A stretch of 64,000 nt of DNA from Sandaracinomonas limnophila (GCF_004005965.1 NZ_SACY01000002.1:372001-436000); one strand, 5' to 3'. Shown: positions 1 through 9,671, counted from the first letter of the stretch. Numbers and translations: made by a program. Notes: a model not told the origin generated them from the sequence alone.

Positions 1-947
1 TAAAATTAAATATGAAATTGTCGGACGTCGAACATCAATCTGATGGTGTTAAAGCGACTTTTTATTATTCTTCCGACGACCGCGTGGACTTCCGCGAATT
101 AATCAAGGTACTAGCGAATGAATTCAAAGTTCGTATTGAAATGAAACAAATTTCTTTGCGACAAGAGGCGGGAAGAATTGGAGGTATAGGAATTTGCGGT
201 AGAGAATTGTGTTGTTCTACTTGGTTAACCGACTTTAAAAACGTAACAACTTCTGCAGCGAGATACCAAAACCTTTCTTTAAATCCAGTAAAATTAAGTG
301 GCCAATGTGGTCGTTTGAAATGTTGTTTGAATTATGAATTGGAGACCTACATGGACGCCATCAAACATATTCCAACACTTGAAGGAAAATTAAAGATTAG
401 AAAAGGGAATGCCAGCCTTCAAAAAACTGACATTTTCAAACGAATGATGTGGTTTGCAGTAGAAGGTGAAGAAAGCAATTGGGTGGCAGTAGGTTGTGAC
501 AGAGTGGCTGAAATTATCGAATTAAATAAAAAAGGAATCATTCCTGAATCTTTTGAAAATCTGAGTCCTGATAGTCCTGTAGTGGAAAAACTTAGTATTT
601 CTGAGTTGAATTCAGACTTAGAAAGAATGGATAAAAAGTATGCGAAAGGCGGAAAAAGAAATCCTTCGCAACAAAAGGGAGGTTTTAGAAACGAAAGAAG
701 AGATAATAGAGATCAGAGACCTAGAGACGAGAGACAGGGTAATAGAGACCAGAGGCCGAGAGACCAGAGACCGAGGGAAGATCGACCTGTTCAAGGACCG
801 CGTGTGAATCCGCCGGGAGAGTTAAAAACTGACAATGCAAATACAAATGCAGGTCAAGAAGGAAATAAGCCTAAGAAAAAATTTAAAAAGAAATTCAGAC
901 CCAAACCAAATGGAGGAAATGACAAAAGCACTCCGTCTGCTGAATAA
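1..947 (+). CDS. ricT: RicT/YaaT-like PSP1-domain protein, 5' partial
   Basis: The reading frame is open to the left edge (codons start at position 3), so the visible ATG at 12 is probably internal and the N-terminal part lies outside the window. The PSP1 core is visible. Six cysteines fall between about 195 and 326 (pattern C-x4-CC, then C-x4-CC, as in CGRELCC and CGRLKCC), which matches the Fe-S-binding cysteines of RicT. In Bacillus, RicT works with RicA and RicF on RNA processing by RNase Y; the role in Bacteroidota is less clear. The C-terminal third is a charged, Arg/Asp-rich low-complexity tail (about 680-800) followed by a Lys-rich end. It overlaps gldH by 29 bases. Confidence 0.88.
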   Translation, partial: KLNMKLSDVEHQSDGVKATFYYSSDDRVDFRELIKVLANEFKVRIEMKQISLRQEAGRIGGIGICGRELCCSTWLTDFKNVTTSAARYQNLSLNPVKLSGQCGRLKCCLNYELETYMDAIKHIPTLEGKLKIRKGNASLQKTDIFKRMMWFAVEGEESNWVAVGCDRVAEIIELNKKGIIPESFENLSPDSPVVEKLSISELNSDLERMDKKYAKGGKRNPSQQKGGFRNERRDNRDQRPRDERQGNRDQRPRDQRPREDRPVQGPRVNPPGELKTDNANTNAGQEGNKPKKKFKKKFRPKPNGGNDKSTPSAE

Positions 948-1431
948 TTTTCGTGTATTCCTTTTGATATTTTCATTGGGTATTATCTTTCAATCCTGCC
1001 AAATTGAGCCTGGATTTGAGGAAAATACATCTATGGGAACCAACGGATGGCCTGAAAAACAAATTGTTTCCTTTAAAATCCCAGAAATTCCTGAAAATGG
1101 ACAGTATCAACTTTTTGTCAATATTAGACAAAATGAAGATTATCCTTTCTACAATTGTTATTTTATTCCTCAAATAAAAGACAGTAAAGGTAAAATTCTA
1201 AAAAGAACCTTAGCAGAAGGTATCTTTTATGACCCCAAAACAGGCAAACCCAAGGGAGAAGGGTCTGGAAATTTATACAACCATTCCTATTTGATTTTTG
1301 ATAAATTAAGCTTTAAAAAAGGCGAAAAATTAACTATTGAAATCAACCAATTCATGCGTCGAGATACCCTACAAGGTATTTTTTCGGTTGGATACACCTT
1401 AAAACCAATCAATAAAGATGGCAAAAATTGA
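919..1431 (+). CDS. gldH: Gliding motility lipoprotein GldH
   Basis: The protein is about 170 residues: a hydrophobic signal segment ending in a loose lipobox (IFQSC, Cys near residue 27), then a beta-rich domain with the family pattern YPFYN, GEGSGNLYNHS and a late INQFMR...GIFSVGY block. GldH is an outer-membrane-associated lipoprotein needed for gliding and type IX secretion in flavobacteria. The start is uncertain between ATG 910 and ATG 919. I prefer 919 because a GGAGGA-like stretch lies just before it and the signal peptide then has a normal length. It is nested between ricT and the Lrp gene with overlaps on both sides, which suggests translational coupling. Confidence 0.82.
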   Translation: MTKALRLLNNFRVFLLIFSLGIIFQSCQIEPGFEENTSMGTNGWPEKQIVSFKIPEIPENGQYQLFVNIRQNEDYPFYNCYFIPQIKDSKGKILKRTLAEGIFYDPKTGKPKGEGSGNLYNHSYLIFDKLSFKKGEKLTIEINQFMRRDTLQGIFSVGYTLKPINKDGKN

Positions 1432-1888
1432 TGAAATAGATAAGCAAATATTGTCGTTTCTAAACGAGGATGCCTTTATTTCAAACAAAGAAATGGCCAC
1501 TCGGTTAGGAATGAGCCCCACACCTATCCACGAACGAATCAAAAGAATGGAACGTGATGGGGTTATCAAGGGATATAAGGCCATTATAGACACCCACAAA
1601 TTGGGAAAAACTTTAACTGTATTTTGTGAAATAACACTTAAAGAACATGCTGCCAATTATTTGAACCAATTTGAAAAGGATGCTATGGCCCTGGCAGAGG
1701 TTCAAGAATGCTACTGCGTGTCCGGAAACAGCGATTTTTTACTAAAAGTGGTAGTTTCCGATATGGATGATTACCGAAATTTTATTTTGCATAAATTAGC
1801 AAGTATTAAAAATATTGGGAATGCCCAAAGTCATTTTGTGATGAATGAAGTAGAAAATAAAACATTTTCCCCATGGTTTCCTTCATAA
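1418..1888 (+). CDS. Lrp/AsnC-family transcriptional regulator
   Basis: The 156-residue protein has the full Lrp/AsnC layout. An N-terminal winged helix-turn-helix (about residues 5-50, with NKEMATRLGMSPTPIHERIKR) is followed by an alpha/beta RAM effector domain (about 65-145). Family members sense amino acids and regulate amino-acid metabolism or transport. The start overlaps the end of gldH by 14 bases. The gene lies 74 bases upstream of the efflux adaptor gene and could regulate it, but this is only positional inference. The ligand cannot be read from the sequence. Confidence 0.9.
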   Translation: MAKIDEIDKQILSFLNEDAFISNKEMATRLGMSPTPIHERIKRMERDGVIKGYKAIIDTHKLGKTLTVFCEITLKEHAANYLNQFEKDAMALAEVQECYCVSGNSDFLLKVVVSDMDDYRNFILHKLASIKNIGNAQSHFVMNEVENKTFSPWFPS

Positions 1889-1962
1889 AACCTACAAAAT
1901 GGGATAAGATTAAAAGAATTAAACAGTAAATTGCCTAATAAAACCTATTTATATTTCAGAAA

Positions 1963-3063
1963 ATGAATAAAAGCACAAAAACACTTGTCACAATCCTTGC
2001 AATTTTATTAATTGTTGGATTAGCCTTTTATCCGAAAATCAAAAAATTAACTGCCGAACCAGATAAAAAAGAAGCAGGAAAAGATAAAGGAGGAAAGGGT
2101 GGTCCCGGAGGAAAAGGTGGCAAAACTGCCGTAGTAGTAACTGTGGTAAAGCCTACCCGTTTAGATGACATGATTAGTTCCACAGGTAGTATTTTGCCAA
2201 ATGAAGAGGTTGAAATACATGCTGAAATTTCAGGAAAAATCATCCAACTAAATTTAAAGGAAGGCGATATCGTTCAGCAAGGAGGTATCCTTTTTAAAAT
2301 AAACGACGATGACTTGCAAGCTCGTTTGCGCAAACTGAGTTTCAATAAAAAGTTGGCAGAAGACAATGAGGCCCGCCAAAAAGTTTTATTACAAAAGGAG
2401 GCAATTTCGCAAAGAGAATATGACATTGCTGTAAATTCAGTCAATACGATCCAAGCTGACATTGAAGATCTAAAAGTGCAAATTTCAAAATGTATTGTAA
2501 AGGCTCCCTTCTCGGGAAGAATCGGTTTCCGTTACGTAAGTTTAGGAAGTTACATTACCCCTTCCACAAAAATTGCAACTTTGACCAGCTCCAATCCTGC
2601 AAAAATTGAATTTGCAATTCCTGCAAAATATGCAAATGCTATTCACAGAGGAAACACAATCGAATTTACAACTGAAAACGAAGAGGTAACCTATAAGGGA
2701 AATGTATATGCAATCGACCCAAAAATTGATCCGCAAACAAGAACCCTACAAATCAGAGCAACATCACCTAATCCAGCGAACAAATTGGTACCAGGTGCCT
2801 TTGCAAAAATTGATTTAATCCTGAAATCCAAAGGTTCTGCGATTATGATACCAACAGAAGCGATCATTCCGGAAGCAAGAGGAAACAAAGTGTTTTTGGT
2901 GAAAAATGGCAAATCGGTCCCTCAAATGGTCGTTTTAGGAACAAGAGGAGACAAAACAGTTGAAATCCTGTCAGGACTTTCAAAAGGAGATACTCTTATC
3001 ACAAACGGAATCATTCAAGTGAAACCAGACGGAGAAGTAGAAATCAAAGAAGTAGTGGAATAA
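1963..3063 (+). CDS. RND efflux periplasmic adaptor (MexA/HlyD type)
   Basis: The protein has one N-terminal membrane anchor (about residues 7-24), then a Lys/Gly-rich linker made of GGKGG-like units (about 36-52), then the membrane-fusion-protein layout: lipoyl half (EVEIHAEISGKI), a short helical hairpin (about 115-170), second lipoyl half (VKAPFSGRIGF), beta-barrel and membrane-proximal domains. It should link the inner-membrane pump encoded at 4102 to an outer-membrane channel. No TolC-like gene is present in this operon, so the channel must be encoded elsewhere. The Gly/Lys linker is unusually simple in composition. Confidence 0.9.
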   Translation: MNKSTKTLVTILAILLIVGLAFYPKIKKLTAEPDKKEAGKDKGGKGGPGGKGGKTAVVVTVVKPTRLDDMISSTGSILPNEEVEIHAEISGKIIQLNLKEGDIVQQGGILFKINDDDLQARLRKLSFNKKLAEDNEARQKVLLQKEAISQREYDIAVNSVNTIQADIEDLKVQISKCIVKAPFSGRIGFRYVSLGSYITPSTKIATLTSSNPAKIEFAIPAKYANAIHRGNTIEFTTENEEVTYKGNVYAIDPKIDPQTRTLQIRATSPNPANKLVPGAFAKIDLILKSKGSAIMIPTEAIIPEARGNKVFLVKNGKSVPQMVVLGTRGDKTVEILSGLSKGDTLITNGIIQVKPDGEVEIKEVVE

Positions 3064-3070
3064 ATCCGCC

Positions 3071-4096
3071 ATGTATTTTTTGAATCCCAAAATATGGAAA
3101 TTTAAGTTTCAAAAGCTTGCCTACACTTGGCAGGCTTTAAAAGCGTATAGTAAAATTTGGCAGGACATTCAAAAACAAAAGTCCGCCAATCCCGACAAAC
3201 AATTTATCGGAATTTTATTAGCAGAGCACCTTGGAGATATCGTTGCTGCAACACCTATCCTTAAGGAATTAAAAGCAAAATATCCAAGCGCACATATTTC
3301 CTGGATAGTCAAACCTGCTTATGCTTGTTTGTTAGATAACAATCCATTTTTGGATCAAATAATAAAAGAAAAAAATCTGCTAACCAGCATTTGGTTGACG
3401 AAAAAGAATCCTTTCGATCATTTGTATAATCTACATTTGAATCAACTTAGATATGACAATTTTTACAAAATCTGGTTGGAAAATCCACAGGCCGACAATC
3501 TTGGATTAACCTATAAAAATTATTTAAATAAATATACCCTGTTGGAAATGTTTTCTCGATTAGCAGGCTTAGCCTTAAAAGAGGAAGCACCCAAATTATA
3601 TCCATCCCTTCAAAAAAAACAAATAGAACACGAATATTGGATAATTCATAGAAAATCTAATTCAGATGAAAAAGATTGGAAAGATGAAAAATGGATGGAT
3701 TTGCTTCCAAAAATATGGGAAAAATTTGATGTTCAAATAGTAGAAATTGGAACAGAAAACGGTCTAGAAATTAAGGATAAACGGTTTATTTCATTGGTAG
3801 GAAAATCTGATTTACCAATTAGTATGCAATGGATACAGCATGCCTCATTTTATATTGGAGTAGATTCTGGGCCTGCTCATATTGCCAATGCCTTTGAAAT
3901 TCCTGGATTTATCATTTGTGGTAAATACAAGAATTTTGAAGAATATATGGTGTATTCAGGAGCCTATTTAAAACAAGATATTGCAACAGTTTTTTTCAAA
4001 GATGGAAAGGTTCCAGCTGAACATACCGTTGATGAAATTTTTAAAAATATTGAAAAAACCTATTTAAAAAGCCAAGTAGAAATGCTTGAACAATAA
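3071..4096 (+). CDS. Glycosyltransferase family 9 (heptosyltransferase-like)
   Basis: The 341-residue protein shows the GT9 signatures: an N-terminal GDIVAATPILKELK block (about residues 55-70) and a C-terminal IGVDSGPAHIANA block (about 258-270) typical of ADP-heptose:LPS heptosyltransferases. Members transfer sugars onto lipopolysaccharide core at the cytoplasmic face of the inner membrane. The exact donor and acceptor cannot be told. The gene sits between the adaptor (7-base gap) and the RND pump (5-base gap), so all three are probably co-transcribed, an unusual position for an LPS gene. A basic, aromatic N-terminus (about 35 residues) precedes the first domain. Confidence 0.85.
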   Translation: MYFLNPKIWKFKFQKLAYTWQALKAYSKIWQDIQKQKSANPDKQFIGILLAEHLGDIVAATPILKELKAKYPSAHISWIVKPAYACLLDNNPFLDQIIKEKNLLTSIWLTKKNPFDHLYNLHLNQLRYDNFYKIWLENPQADNLGLTYKNYLNKYTLLEMFSRLAGLALKEEAPKLYPSLQKKQIEHEYWIIHRKSNSDEKDWKDEKWMDLLPKIWEKFDVQIVEIGTENGLEIKDKRFISLVGKSDLPISMQWIQHASFYIGVDSGPAHIANAFEIPGFIICGKYKNFEEYMVYSGAYLKQDIATVFFKDGKVPAEHTVDEIFKNIEKTYLKSQVEMLEQ

Positions 4097-4101
4097 AAAT
4101 T

Positions 4102-7100
4102 ATGGCCTCTTTATCAGAAATTAGCATTAAAAGACCCGTACTTTCGGTTGTGATGTCCATCACAATCATCGTTTTCGGAATCATCGGTTATTCTTTTTTA
4201 GGTATTCGAGAATACCCTTCAGTTGACCCACCTGTAGTAACAGTTCAAACTGCCTATACAGGGGCGAATGCCGATATTATTGAATCCCAAATTACCGAAC
4301 CTTTGGAAGAATCTATCAATGGTATTCCAGGTGTAAGAACTTTGACCAGCTCCTCACGTGATGGTCGTTCAACCATTACGGTGGAATTTGATGTTGCTGT
4401 TAACATTGAGGATGCTGCCAATGATGTTCGTGACCGCGTATCTCGGTCCATGGCACTTTTACCCAAAGACGTAGATCCACCAGTCGTTTCCAAGGCTGAT
4501 GCGGATGCCATGCCAATTTACAATGTAAATGTATTTTCAAACTCACGAGATATTTTAAGTTTGAATGAAATTGCTACGAGAAATATCAAAGAAAAATTTC
4601 AAACAGTAGCTGGTGTGAGCTCAGTTCAAATGTGGGGTGAGCAAAAATATGCTATGCGTTTACGAATTGACCCCGAACGATTAGCTTCATTTAGATTAAC
4701 AGCACCTGATATCGCAAATGCACTAACAAAACAAAACATAGAATTGCCTTCGGGAAGTATTGAAGGAGCTAATACCGAACTTACTGTTCGTACTCAAGGG
4801 CGACTTACCACAGTTGAGGACTTCAACAATATGATTATCAAGGAAGAAGGTGATAAAGTTGTTAAATTTTCAGACGTAGGATATGCCGAATTAGCTTCTG
4901 AAAACGACAAAACTCTATTCAAGAGAGACTTACAAAAAATGGTTTCTATTTCGGTAATTCCTCAGCCAGGATCAAATCAAATTCAAATTGTTGATGCAAT
5001 CCGCAAAAAAACCATACAAATTCAATCTACACTTCCTAAGGATGTAATTATGAAGGAAGGATTTGATAATACAAAATTCGTAAGACGATCAATTGAAGAA
5101 GTAGAAGAAACCATCATGATTGCCATTTTCTTGGTAACAATCATCATTTTCCTTTTCTTAAGAGATTGGCGATCAACCATTATCCCTCTTACTGCAATTC
5201 CTGTTAGTTTAATTGGCGTATTTTTCCTAATGTATGCCGTCGGTTTTTCCATCAATGTACTAACACTTTTAGGGGTAGTTCTTTCCATTGGACTTGTAGT
5301 TGATGACGCAATCGTTGTTCTGGAAAATATTTTCTCAAAAATTGAAGAAGGAATGACCCCGTGGAAAGCAGCCATTGAAGGTTCAAAAGAGATTTATTTT
5401 GCTGTAATTTCAACGACCATCACACTCGCAGCAGTATTTTTACCAGTTATCTTTTTACAGGGTATCACTGGCCGCTTGTTTAGAGAATTTGGAATTGTTG
5501 TAGCAGGATCAGTGATCATATCTGCCTTTGTTTCCTTGACCTTGACTCCCATGTTAAGTTCAAAGCTATTGAAAGGTGGCCACCATCAACCATGGTTTTA
5601 CCGCGTAACAGAACCTTTCTTCGTATGGTTAACCCAGGCTTATCAAAATTCATTAGAGGGCTTCTTAAGAATCCGCTGGTTTGCATGGGTTTTAATGATT
5701 TCTTTAGTTGGTATCATTTATACCCTATTCAAATTCGAAGCTATTCCTTCCGAATTAGCACCCTTAGAAGACCGCGGAGCTATTCGTATTAATAGTACGG
5801 CTCCAGAAGGGGTAACATTTGATTACATGCTAAATTATACCGATGCAATTTCCAAATTTTTAATGGATGAAGTACCAGCGAAAGAAAGAACAGCTGTTTA
5901 TGCATTTACTTCCCCTTCATTTGGAAATGGTGGTTTCAACTCAGGAAATATGCGCGTATTATTAACTGAGGACAAAAAAAGTCGAAGGTCTCAGCAAGAA
6001 ATTGCAGAAAGTTTACAAGGAAAAATTAAAAAATATACTGGAGCAAGATCTGTAATCATTCAAGAACCTACTTTGTCAACCGGACAAAGAGGTGGCGGTG
6101 GCCTTCCTGTTGCTTTCGTAGTACAAGCTCCAAATTTCCCTGCCTTGAAAAAAATGATTCCACAATTTATGAGCAAAGTGCGCGAATCATCCAAATTTGA
6201 AATGGCAGATGTTAATTTGAAATTTACAAAACCAGAGCTACGCCTTGAAATTGACAGGGCAAAAGCGCAAAACTTGGGAATATCAATTCAAGATATAGCT
6301 CAAACTTTGCAATTAGGACTTTCCGGACGTCGTTTCGGATATTTTGTAATGGAGGGTAAACAATACCAAATTATTGGACAAATCAATAGACCAAAACGTA
6401 ATGATGTAACCGATTTAAAATCGCTTTACGTAAAAAATAATAGAGGAGATTTAATTCAACTAGACAACTTAGTTAAAATTACTGAACAAAGTACACCACC
6501 ACAATTGTTCCGCTACAATCGTTATGTGGCAGCAACCGTTTCTGCCCAATTAGCCAAAGGTGTAACTTTAGGAGAGGGTTTAAATGAAATGGATAAATTG
6601 GCTAAAGAAACTTTTGACGTTTCTTTCTCCTTTGGATATGATGGTCAAAGTAAGGAATTTAAAGAGTCAAGTTCATCTTTATTATTTGCGTTCGCCTTGG
6701 CTATTTTGTTAATTTATCTAATTCTTTCGGCACAATTTGAAAGCTTTATTGACCCATTCATTATCTTATTTACCGTTCCATTGGCGGTAGCTGGAGCCTT
6801 ATTAAGCCTTTGGGATTTCAGCCAAACCTTAAACATCTTCTCCCAAATTGGCATTATTGTTTTAATTGGTCTTGTAACCAAAAATGGTATCCTAATTGTA
6901 GAATTTGCAAACCAAAGAAAAGAAGCTGGCTCCGAAAAGAAGCTGGCAGCAGTAGAGGCTGCAGTGGCTCGTTTCCGACCAATTGTCATGACCTCTCTTT
7001 GTACTATTTTAGGTATTTTACCAATTGCATTGGCCTTAGGCTCAGGATCTCAATCAAGGGTTTCAATGGGTATTGCTGTGGTAGGGGGAATGCTGTTCTC

Positions 7101-7209
7101 AACCTCTCTAACTTTATACATCATCCCAGCTATTTACAGTTATTTGTCGAGAAACCTGAAAGCCAAAAAAGAAGAAATTGAAAATCTGGAATTAGTAAAC
7201 CATGGGTAA
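4102..7209 (+). CDS. RND multidrug efflux pump, AcrB/MexB type (HAE family)
   Basis: The 1035-residue inner-membrane proton-driven transporter has two repeats of six membrane helices with large periplasmic loops. The proton-relay residues are present: two adjacent aspartates in TM4 (D401-D402 in GLVVDDAIVVLEN) and a lysine in TM10 (K927 in LVTKNGILIVEF). This pair marks the hydrophobe/amphiphile (drug) class rather than the metal class. It follows the adaptor and the GT9 gene with short gaps and overlaps ribD by 8 bases. The substrate cannot be inferred. Confidence 0.93.
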   Translation: MASLSEISIKRPVLSVVMSITIIVFGIIGYSFLGIREYPSVDPPVVTVQTAYTGANADIIESQITEPLEESINGIPGVRTLTSSSRDGRSTITVEFDVAVNIEDAANDVRDRVSRSMALLPKDVDPPVVSKADADAMPIYNVNVFSNSRDILSLNEIATRNIKEKFQTVAGVSSVQMWGEQKYAMRLRIDPERLASFRLTAPDIANALTKQNIELPSGSIEGANTELTVRTQGRLTTVEDFNNMIIKEEGDKVVKFSDVGYAELASENDKTLFKRDLQKMVSISVIPQPGSNQIQIVDAIRKKTIQIQSTLPKDVIMKEGFDNTKFVRRSIEEVEETIMIAIFLVTIIIFLFLRDWRSTIIPLTAIPVSLIGVFFLMYAVGFSINVLTLLGVVLSIGLVVDDAIVVLENIFSKIEEGMTPWKAAIEGSKEIYFAVISTTITLAAVFLPVIFLQGITGRLFREFGIVVAGSVIISAFVSLTLTPMLSSKLLKGGHHQPWFYRVTEPFFVWLTQAYQNSLEGFLRIRWFAWVLMISLVGIIYTLFKFEAIPSELAPLEDRGAIRINSTAPEGVTFDYMLNYTDAISKFLMDEVPAKERTAVYAFTSPSFGNGGFNSGNMRVLLTEDKKSRRSQQEIAESLQGKIKKYTGARSVIIQEPTLSTGQRGGGGLPVAFVVQAPNFPALKKMIPQFMSKVRESSKFEMADVNLKFTKPELRLEIDRAKAQNLGISIQDIAQTLQLGLSGRRFGYFVMEGKQYQIIGQINRPKRNDVTDLKSLYVKNNRGDLIQLDNLVKITEQSTPPQLFRYNRYVAATVSAQLAKGVTLGEGLNEMDKLAKETFDVSFSFGYDGQSKEFKESSSSLLFAFALAILLIYLILSAQFESFIDPFIILFTVPLAVAGALLSLWDFSQTLNIFSQIGIIVLIGLVTKNGILIVEFANQRKEAGSEKKLAAVEAAVARFRPIVMTSLCTILGILPIALALGSGSQSRVSMGIAVVGGMLFSTSLTLYIIPAIYSYLSRNLKAKKEEIENLELVNHG

Positions 7210-8263
7210 AAAAGAAATTTGGATGCAACGTGCCCTTGACCTCGCCCTTTTGGGACAAGGCCAAGTTGCTCCAAATCCTTTAGTTGGTTGTGTTATAGTA
7301 AAAGATAATCGAGTAATCGGAGAAGGCTGGCACCAACGATATGGTGGTCCACACGCGGAAGTAAATGCTGTTAATTCAGTTTCAAACACCGATGATTTAG
7401 AGAACAGCGAGGTATATGTAACACTTGAGCCTTGCAGTCATTTTGGCAAAACCCCTCCATGCGCTGATTTACTAATCACCCACAAAGTTGGTAAAGTTTA
7501 TATTTGCAATGTAGACCCAAATCCTTTAGTGGCCGGAAAAGGAATAGAAAAACTTAAAAATGCCGGCATTGATGTGCAATCAGGAATTTTACGTGAAAAA
7601 GGAACAATTATCAACCAAAAATTCTTCACTTTTCATAAAGTAAAAAGACCCTTTATAACCTTAAAATTTGCTTGTTCAGCTGATGCCTATATAGCAAAAA
7701 AAAATGGGGATGCTGTTCAATTTAGCAATTCTGTAAGTCAACAATTGGTTCATAAATTACGAGCAGAACACCAAGCAATTTTAATTGGGGTAAATACAGC
7801 AAACAACGACAACCCATCTCTAAGCACTAGAGATTGGCCTGGCAAAAATCCTTTGCGCATCATTTTAGACCCCTACAATAAATTAAAGCCAGATTTAACC
7901 TTATTAAAAGATGAAAACCCAACTTGGATTTTCAATAAAACTCTGCAAAAAGAAAGTTTTGGAAAATTTTGGTGGAAAATTTCTGCCGAAAATTCAATAG
8001 AGTTTCTTCAAGAAGTATTAAACTTTTGTACTGAAAAAAATATACAATCTATTTTAGTAGAGGGTGGCTCTCAAACTTTACAAAACTTCATTGAAAGTAA
8101 TTTGTTTGATGAATTAATTCAAATCACTAACAATGAAATCGAATTGCAAGAAGGCATAAAAGCACCACAGATAAACCTTAGGTTTCAAACAAATAAAACA
8201 TTTGGCACAAATAATACGTGGCAAATTTGGAATCGCTTAAAGGAATCCGAAAATTTGAGCTAA
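7202..8263 (+). CDS. ribD: Riboflavin biosynthesis protein RibD (deaminase/reductase)
   Basis: The bifunctional enzyme carries out the second and third steps from GTP to riboflavin: deamination of the pyrimidinone and NADPH reduction of the ribosyl group. The N-terminal deaminase domain has the zinc motif HAEVNAV and the cysteines in PCSHFGKTPPCADLL. The reductase domain (about residues 148-350) includes LVEGGSQTLQNF. The length, 353 residues, is normal. The start codon lies inside the end of the RND pump gene, and the 3' end overlaps mntH convergently by 27 bases. No FMN-riboswitch-like structure is possible at this junction. Confidence 0.95.
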   Translation: MGKKEIWMQRALDLALLGQGQVAPNPLVGCVIVKDNRVIGEGWHQRYGGPHAEVNAVNSVSNTDDLENSEVYVTLEPCSHFGKTPPCADLLITHKVGKVYICNVDPNPLVAGKGIEKLKNAGIDVQSGILREKGTIINQKFFTFHKVKRPFITLKFACSADAYIAKKNGDAVQFSNSVSQQLVHKLRAEHQAILIGVNTANNDNPSLSTRDWPGKNPLRIILDPYNKLKPDLTLLKDENPTWIFNKTLQKESFGKFWWKISAENSIEFLQEVLNFCTEKNIQSILVEGGSQTLQNFIESNLFDELIQITNNEIELQEGIKAPQINLRFQTNKTFGTNNTWQIWNRLKESENLS

Positions 8264-9547
8264 TAAATATAAATTCAGACTCAAAATAAAAGCAGAAATA
8301 GCCCAAGAAATAAATTGTAAAAACTTAGAATTGACAAATTCTCCCATCTTTTCCTTATCACTCGTAAACATGACTAAAGGAATTACAGCAAAGCTCAATT
8401 GCATGGAAAGGACTACTTGAGAAAGCACTAACAAATCATTTATCTTAGATTCACCCCATAGCCAGGTCACAAAAAAGGCAGGAATTACAGCAATTAGACG
8501 AGTCAGCAGTCTTCGAATCCAGGGTTTTATCCGTAAATCCAAAAATCCTTCCATTACAATTTGTCCCGCTAAAGTACCTGTAACTGTAGCATTTTGACCA
8601 GAAGCTAACAAGGCTATGGCAAAAAAAGCCGAAGCAAACCTATCGCCCAACACAGGATTTAATAATTGATGGGCTTCACGAATATCCGCTACCTGCTGAT
8701 TTCCCGTCACATGAAAGGCAGCAGCAGCTAAAATCAATATCCCAGAATTGATGAAAAAGGAAAAACCTAATGAAAAACTGGAGTCATAAGTCGCAAACTT
8801 GATAGCATTTGCTTTTCTGTCTCCAAAGGCTCTTGTTTGAACAATACTAGAATGCAAATACAAATTATGCGGCATTACTGTTGCCCCCAAAATACCTATA
8901 GAAACATATAGTTGCTTAGAATCTAATAATATACTTGAAGAAGGTAATAATCCTTTAGCAACCGCACCCCACTCAGGTTGAGAAACAATCAATTCATATC
9001 CAAAACTTAAGGAAATAATGGCTAACATTGCCATAACAATTGCTTCAAGCTTCCTAAATCCCCTATTTTGAAAATATAAAATGAGAAATACATCCAAAAT
9101 AGTTATAAAAATTCCAACTAAAATAGGAATATCAAATAACAAATGAAGGGCCAATGCAGACCCAACTACCTCAGCTAAATCACAGGCAGCAATGGCCACC
9201 TCACAAATAATCCATAAAAATATAGCTACTGGTTTTGAAAAAGCATCCCCACAGGCCTGAGCTAAATCTCTACCTGTTGCAATGCCTAATTTTAATGCCA
9301 AATGCTGCAAAATCATTGCAAAAATGCTTGAAACTAGGATAACAAATAATAAGGTATATCCAAATGATGCCCCACCAGCCAAGTCGGTAGCCCAATTGCC
9401 CGGGTCCATATACCCCACGGCCACCATAAATCCTGGACCCAAAAAAGCTCTGATAGTTTGCCAAAAACCTTTACCCTCTGGTACAGGTATTGAAGCAAAA
9501 ACTTCTCTAAGCGTATTTTCTTTCCTGTCTGATTTCCAATTAGCCAC
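8237..9547 (-). CDS. mntH: Nramp-family Mn2+/Fe2+ transporter MntH
   Basis: The 436-residue polytopic inner-membrane protein has both metal-site motifs of the family: DPGN in TM1 (GYMDPGNWATD) and MPHNLYLHS in TM6. Family members import Mn2+ or Fe2+ with protons. It is divergent from the DtxR/MntR-type regulator at 9737, with a palindromic operator-like site between them, which fits metal-repressed uptake. The ATG at 9547 is directly preceded by an array of seven heptamer repeats that falls in the 5' leader or promoter. Confidence 0.95.
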   Translation of the reverse strand: MANWKSDRKENTLREVFASIPVPEGKGFWQTIRAFLGPGFMVAVGYMDPGNWATDLAGGASFGYTLLFVILVSSIFAMILQHLALKLGIATGRDLAQACGDAFSKPVAIFLWIICEVAIAACDLAEVVGSALALHLLFDIPILVGIFITILDVFLILYFQNRGFRKLEAIVMAMLAIISLSFGYELIVSQPEWGAVAKGLLPSSSILLDSKQLYVSIGILGATVMPHNLYLHSSIVQTRAFGDRKANAIKFATYDSSFSLGFSFFINSGILILAAAAFHVTGNQQVADIREAHQLLNPVLGDRFASAFFAIALLASGQNATVTGTLAGQIVMEGFLDLRIKPWIRRLLTRLIAVIPAFFVTWLWGESKINDLLVLSQVVLSMQLSFAVIPLVMFTSDKEKMGEFVNSKFLQFISWAISAFILSLNLYLLAQIFGFL

Positions 9548-9550
9548 GGC

Positions 9551-9599
9551 AATTGTTAATTGTTAATTGTTAATTGTTAGTTGTTAGTTGTTAGTTGTG
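9551..9599. repeat. Heptanucleotide tandem array before mntH
   Basis: Seven contiguous 7-base units are present: four AATTGTT followed by three AGTTGTT-type units (the last ends in G). The array begins 4 bases upstream of the mntH start codon, so it lies in the mntH leader. Such arrays can change copy number by slippage. Confidence 0.9.
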
Positions 9600-9655
9600 G
9601 TTGGGGAGTTTTCAAATTCAATTTAAATTGTTTTTTCGATAATTCAAAACAAATT

Positions 9656-9671
9656 TTTAGACTTGTCTAAA
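9656..9671. promoter_or_regulatory. Putative MntR/DtxR operator palindrome
   Basis: The site is a perfect inverted repeat TTTAGAC-TT-GTCTAAA, with 7-base arms and a 2-base centre, lying between divergent mntH and the DtxR-family gene. Its form (AT-rich flank, AGNC...GNCT core) resembles known DtxR/MntR-type operators. The position allows control of both genes. Binding is inferred. Confidence 0.7.

Noticed and set aside
9282-9566. Open frames overlapping the mntH start region on both strands
   Set aside because: They lie over the well-supported Nramp gene and have no independent features.
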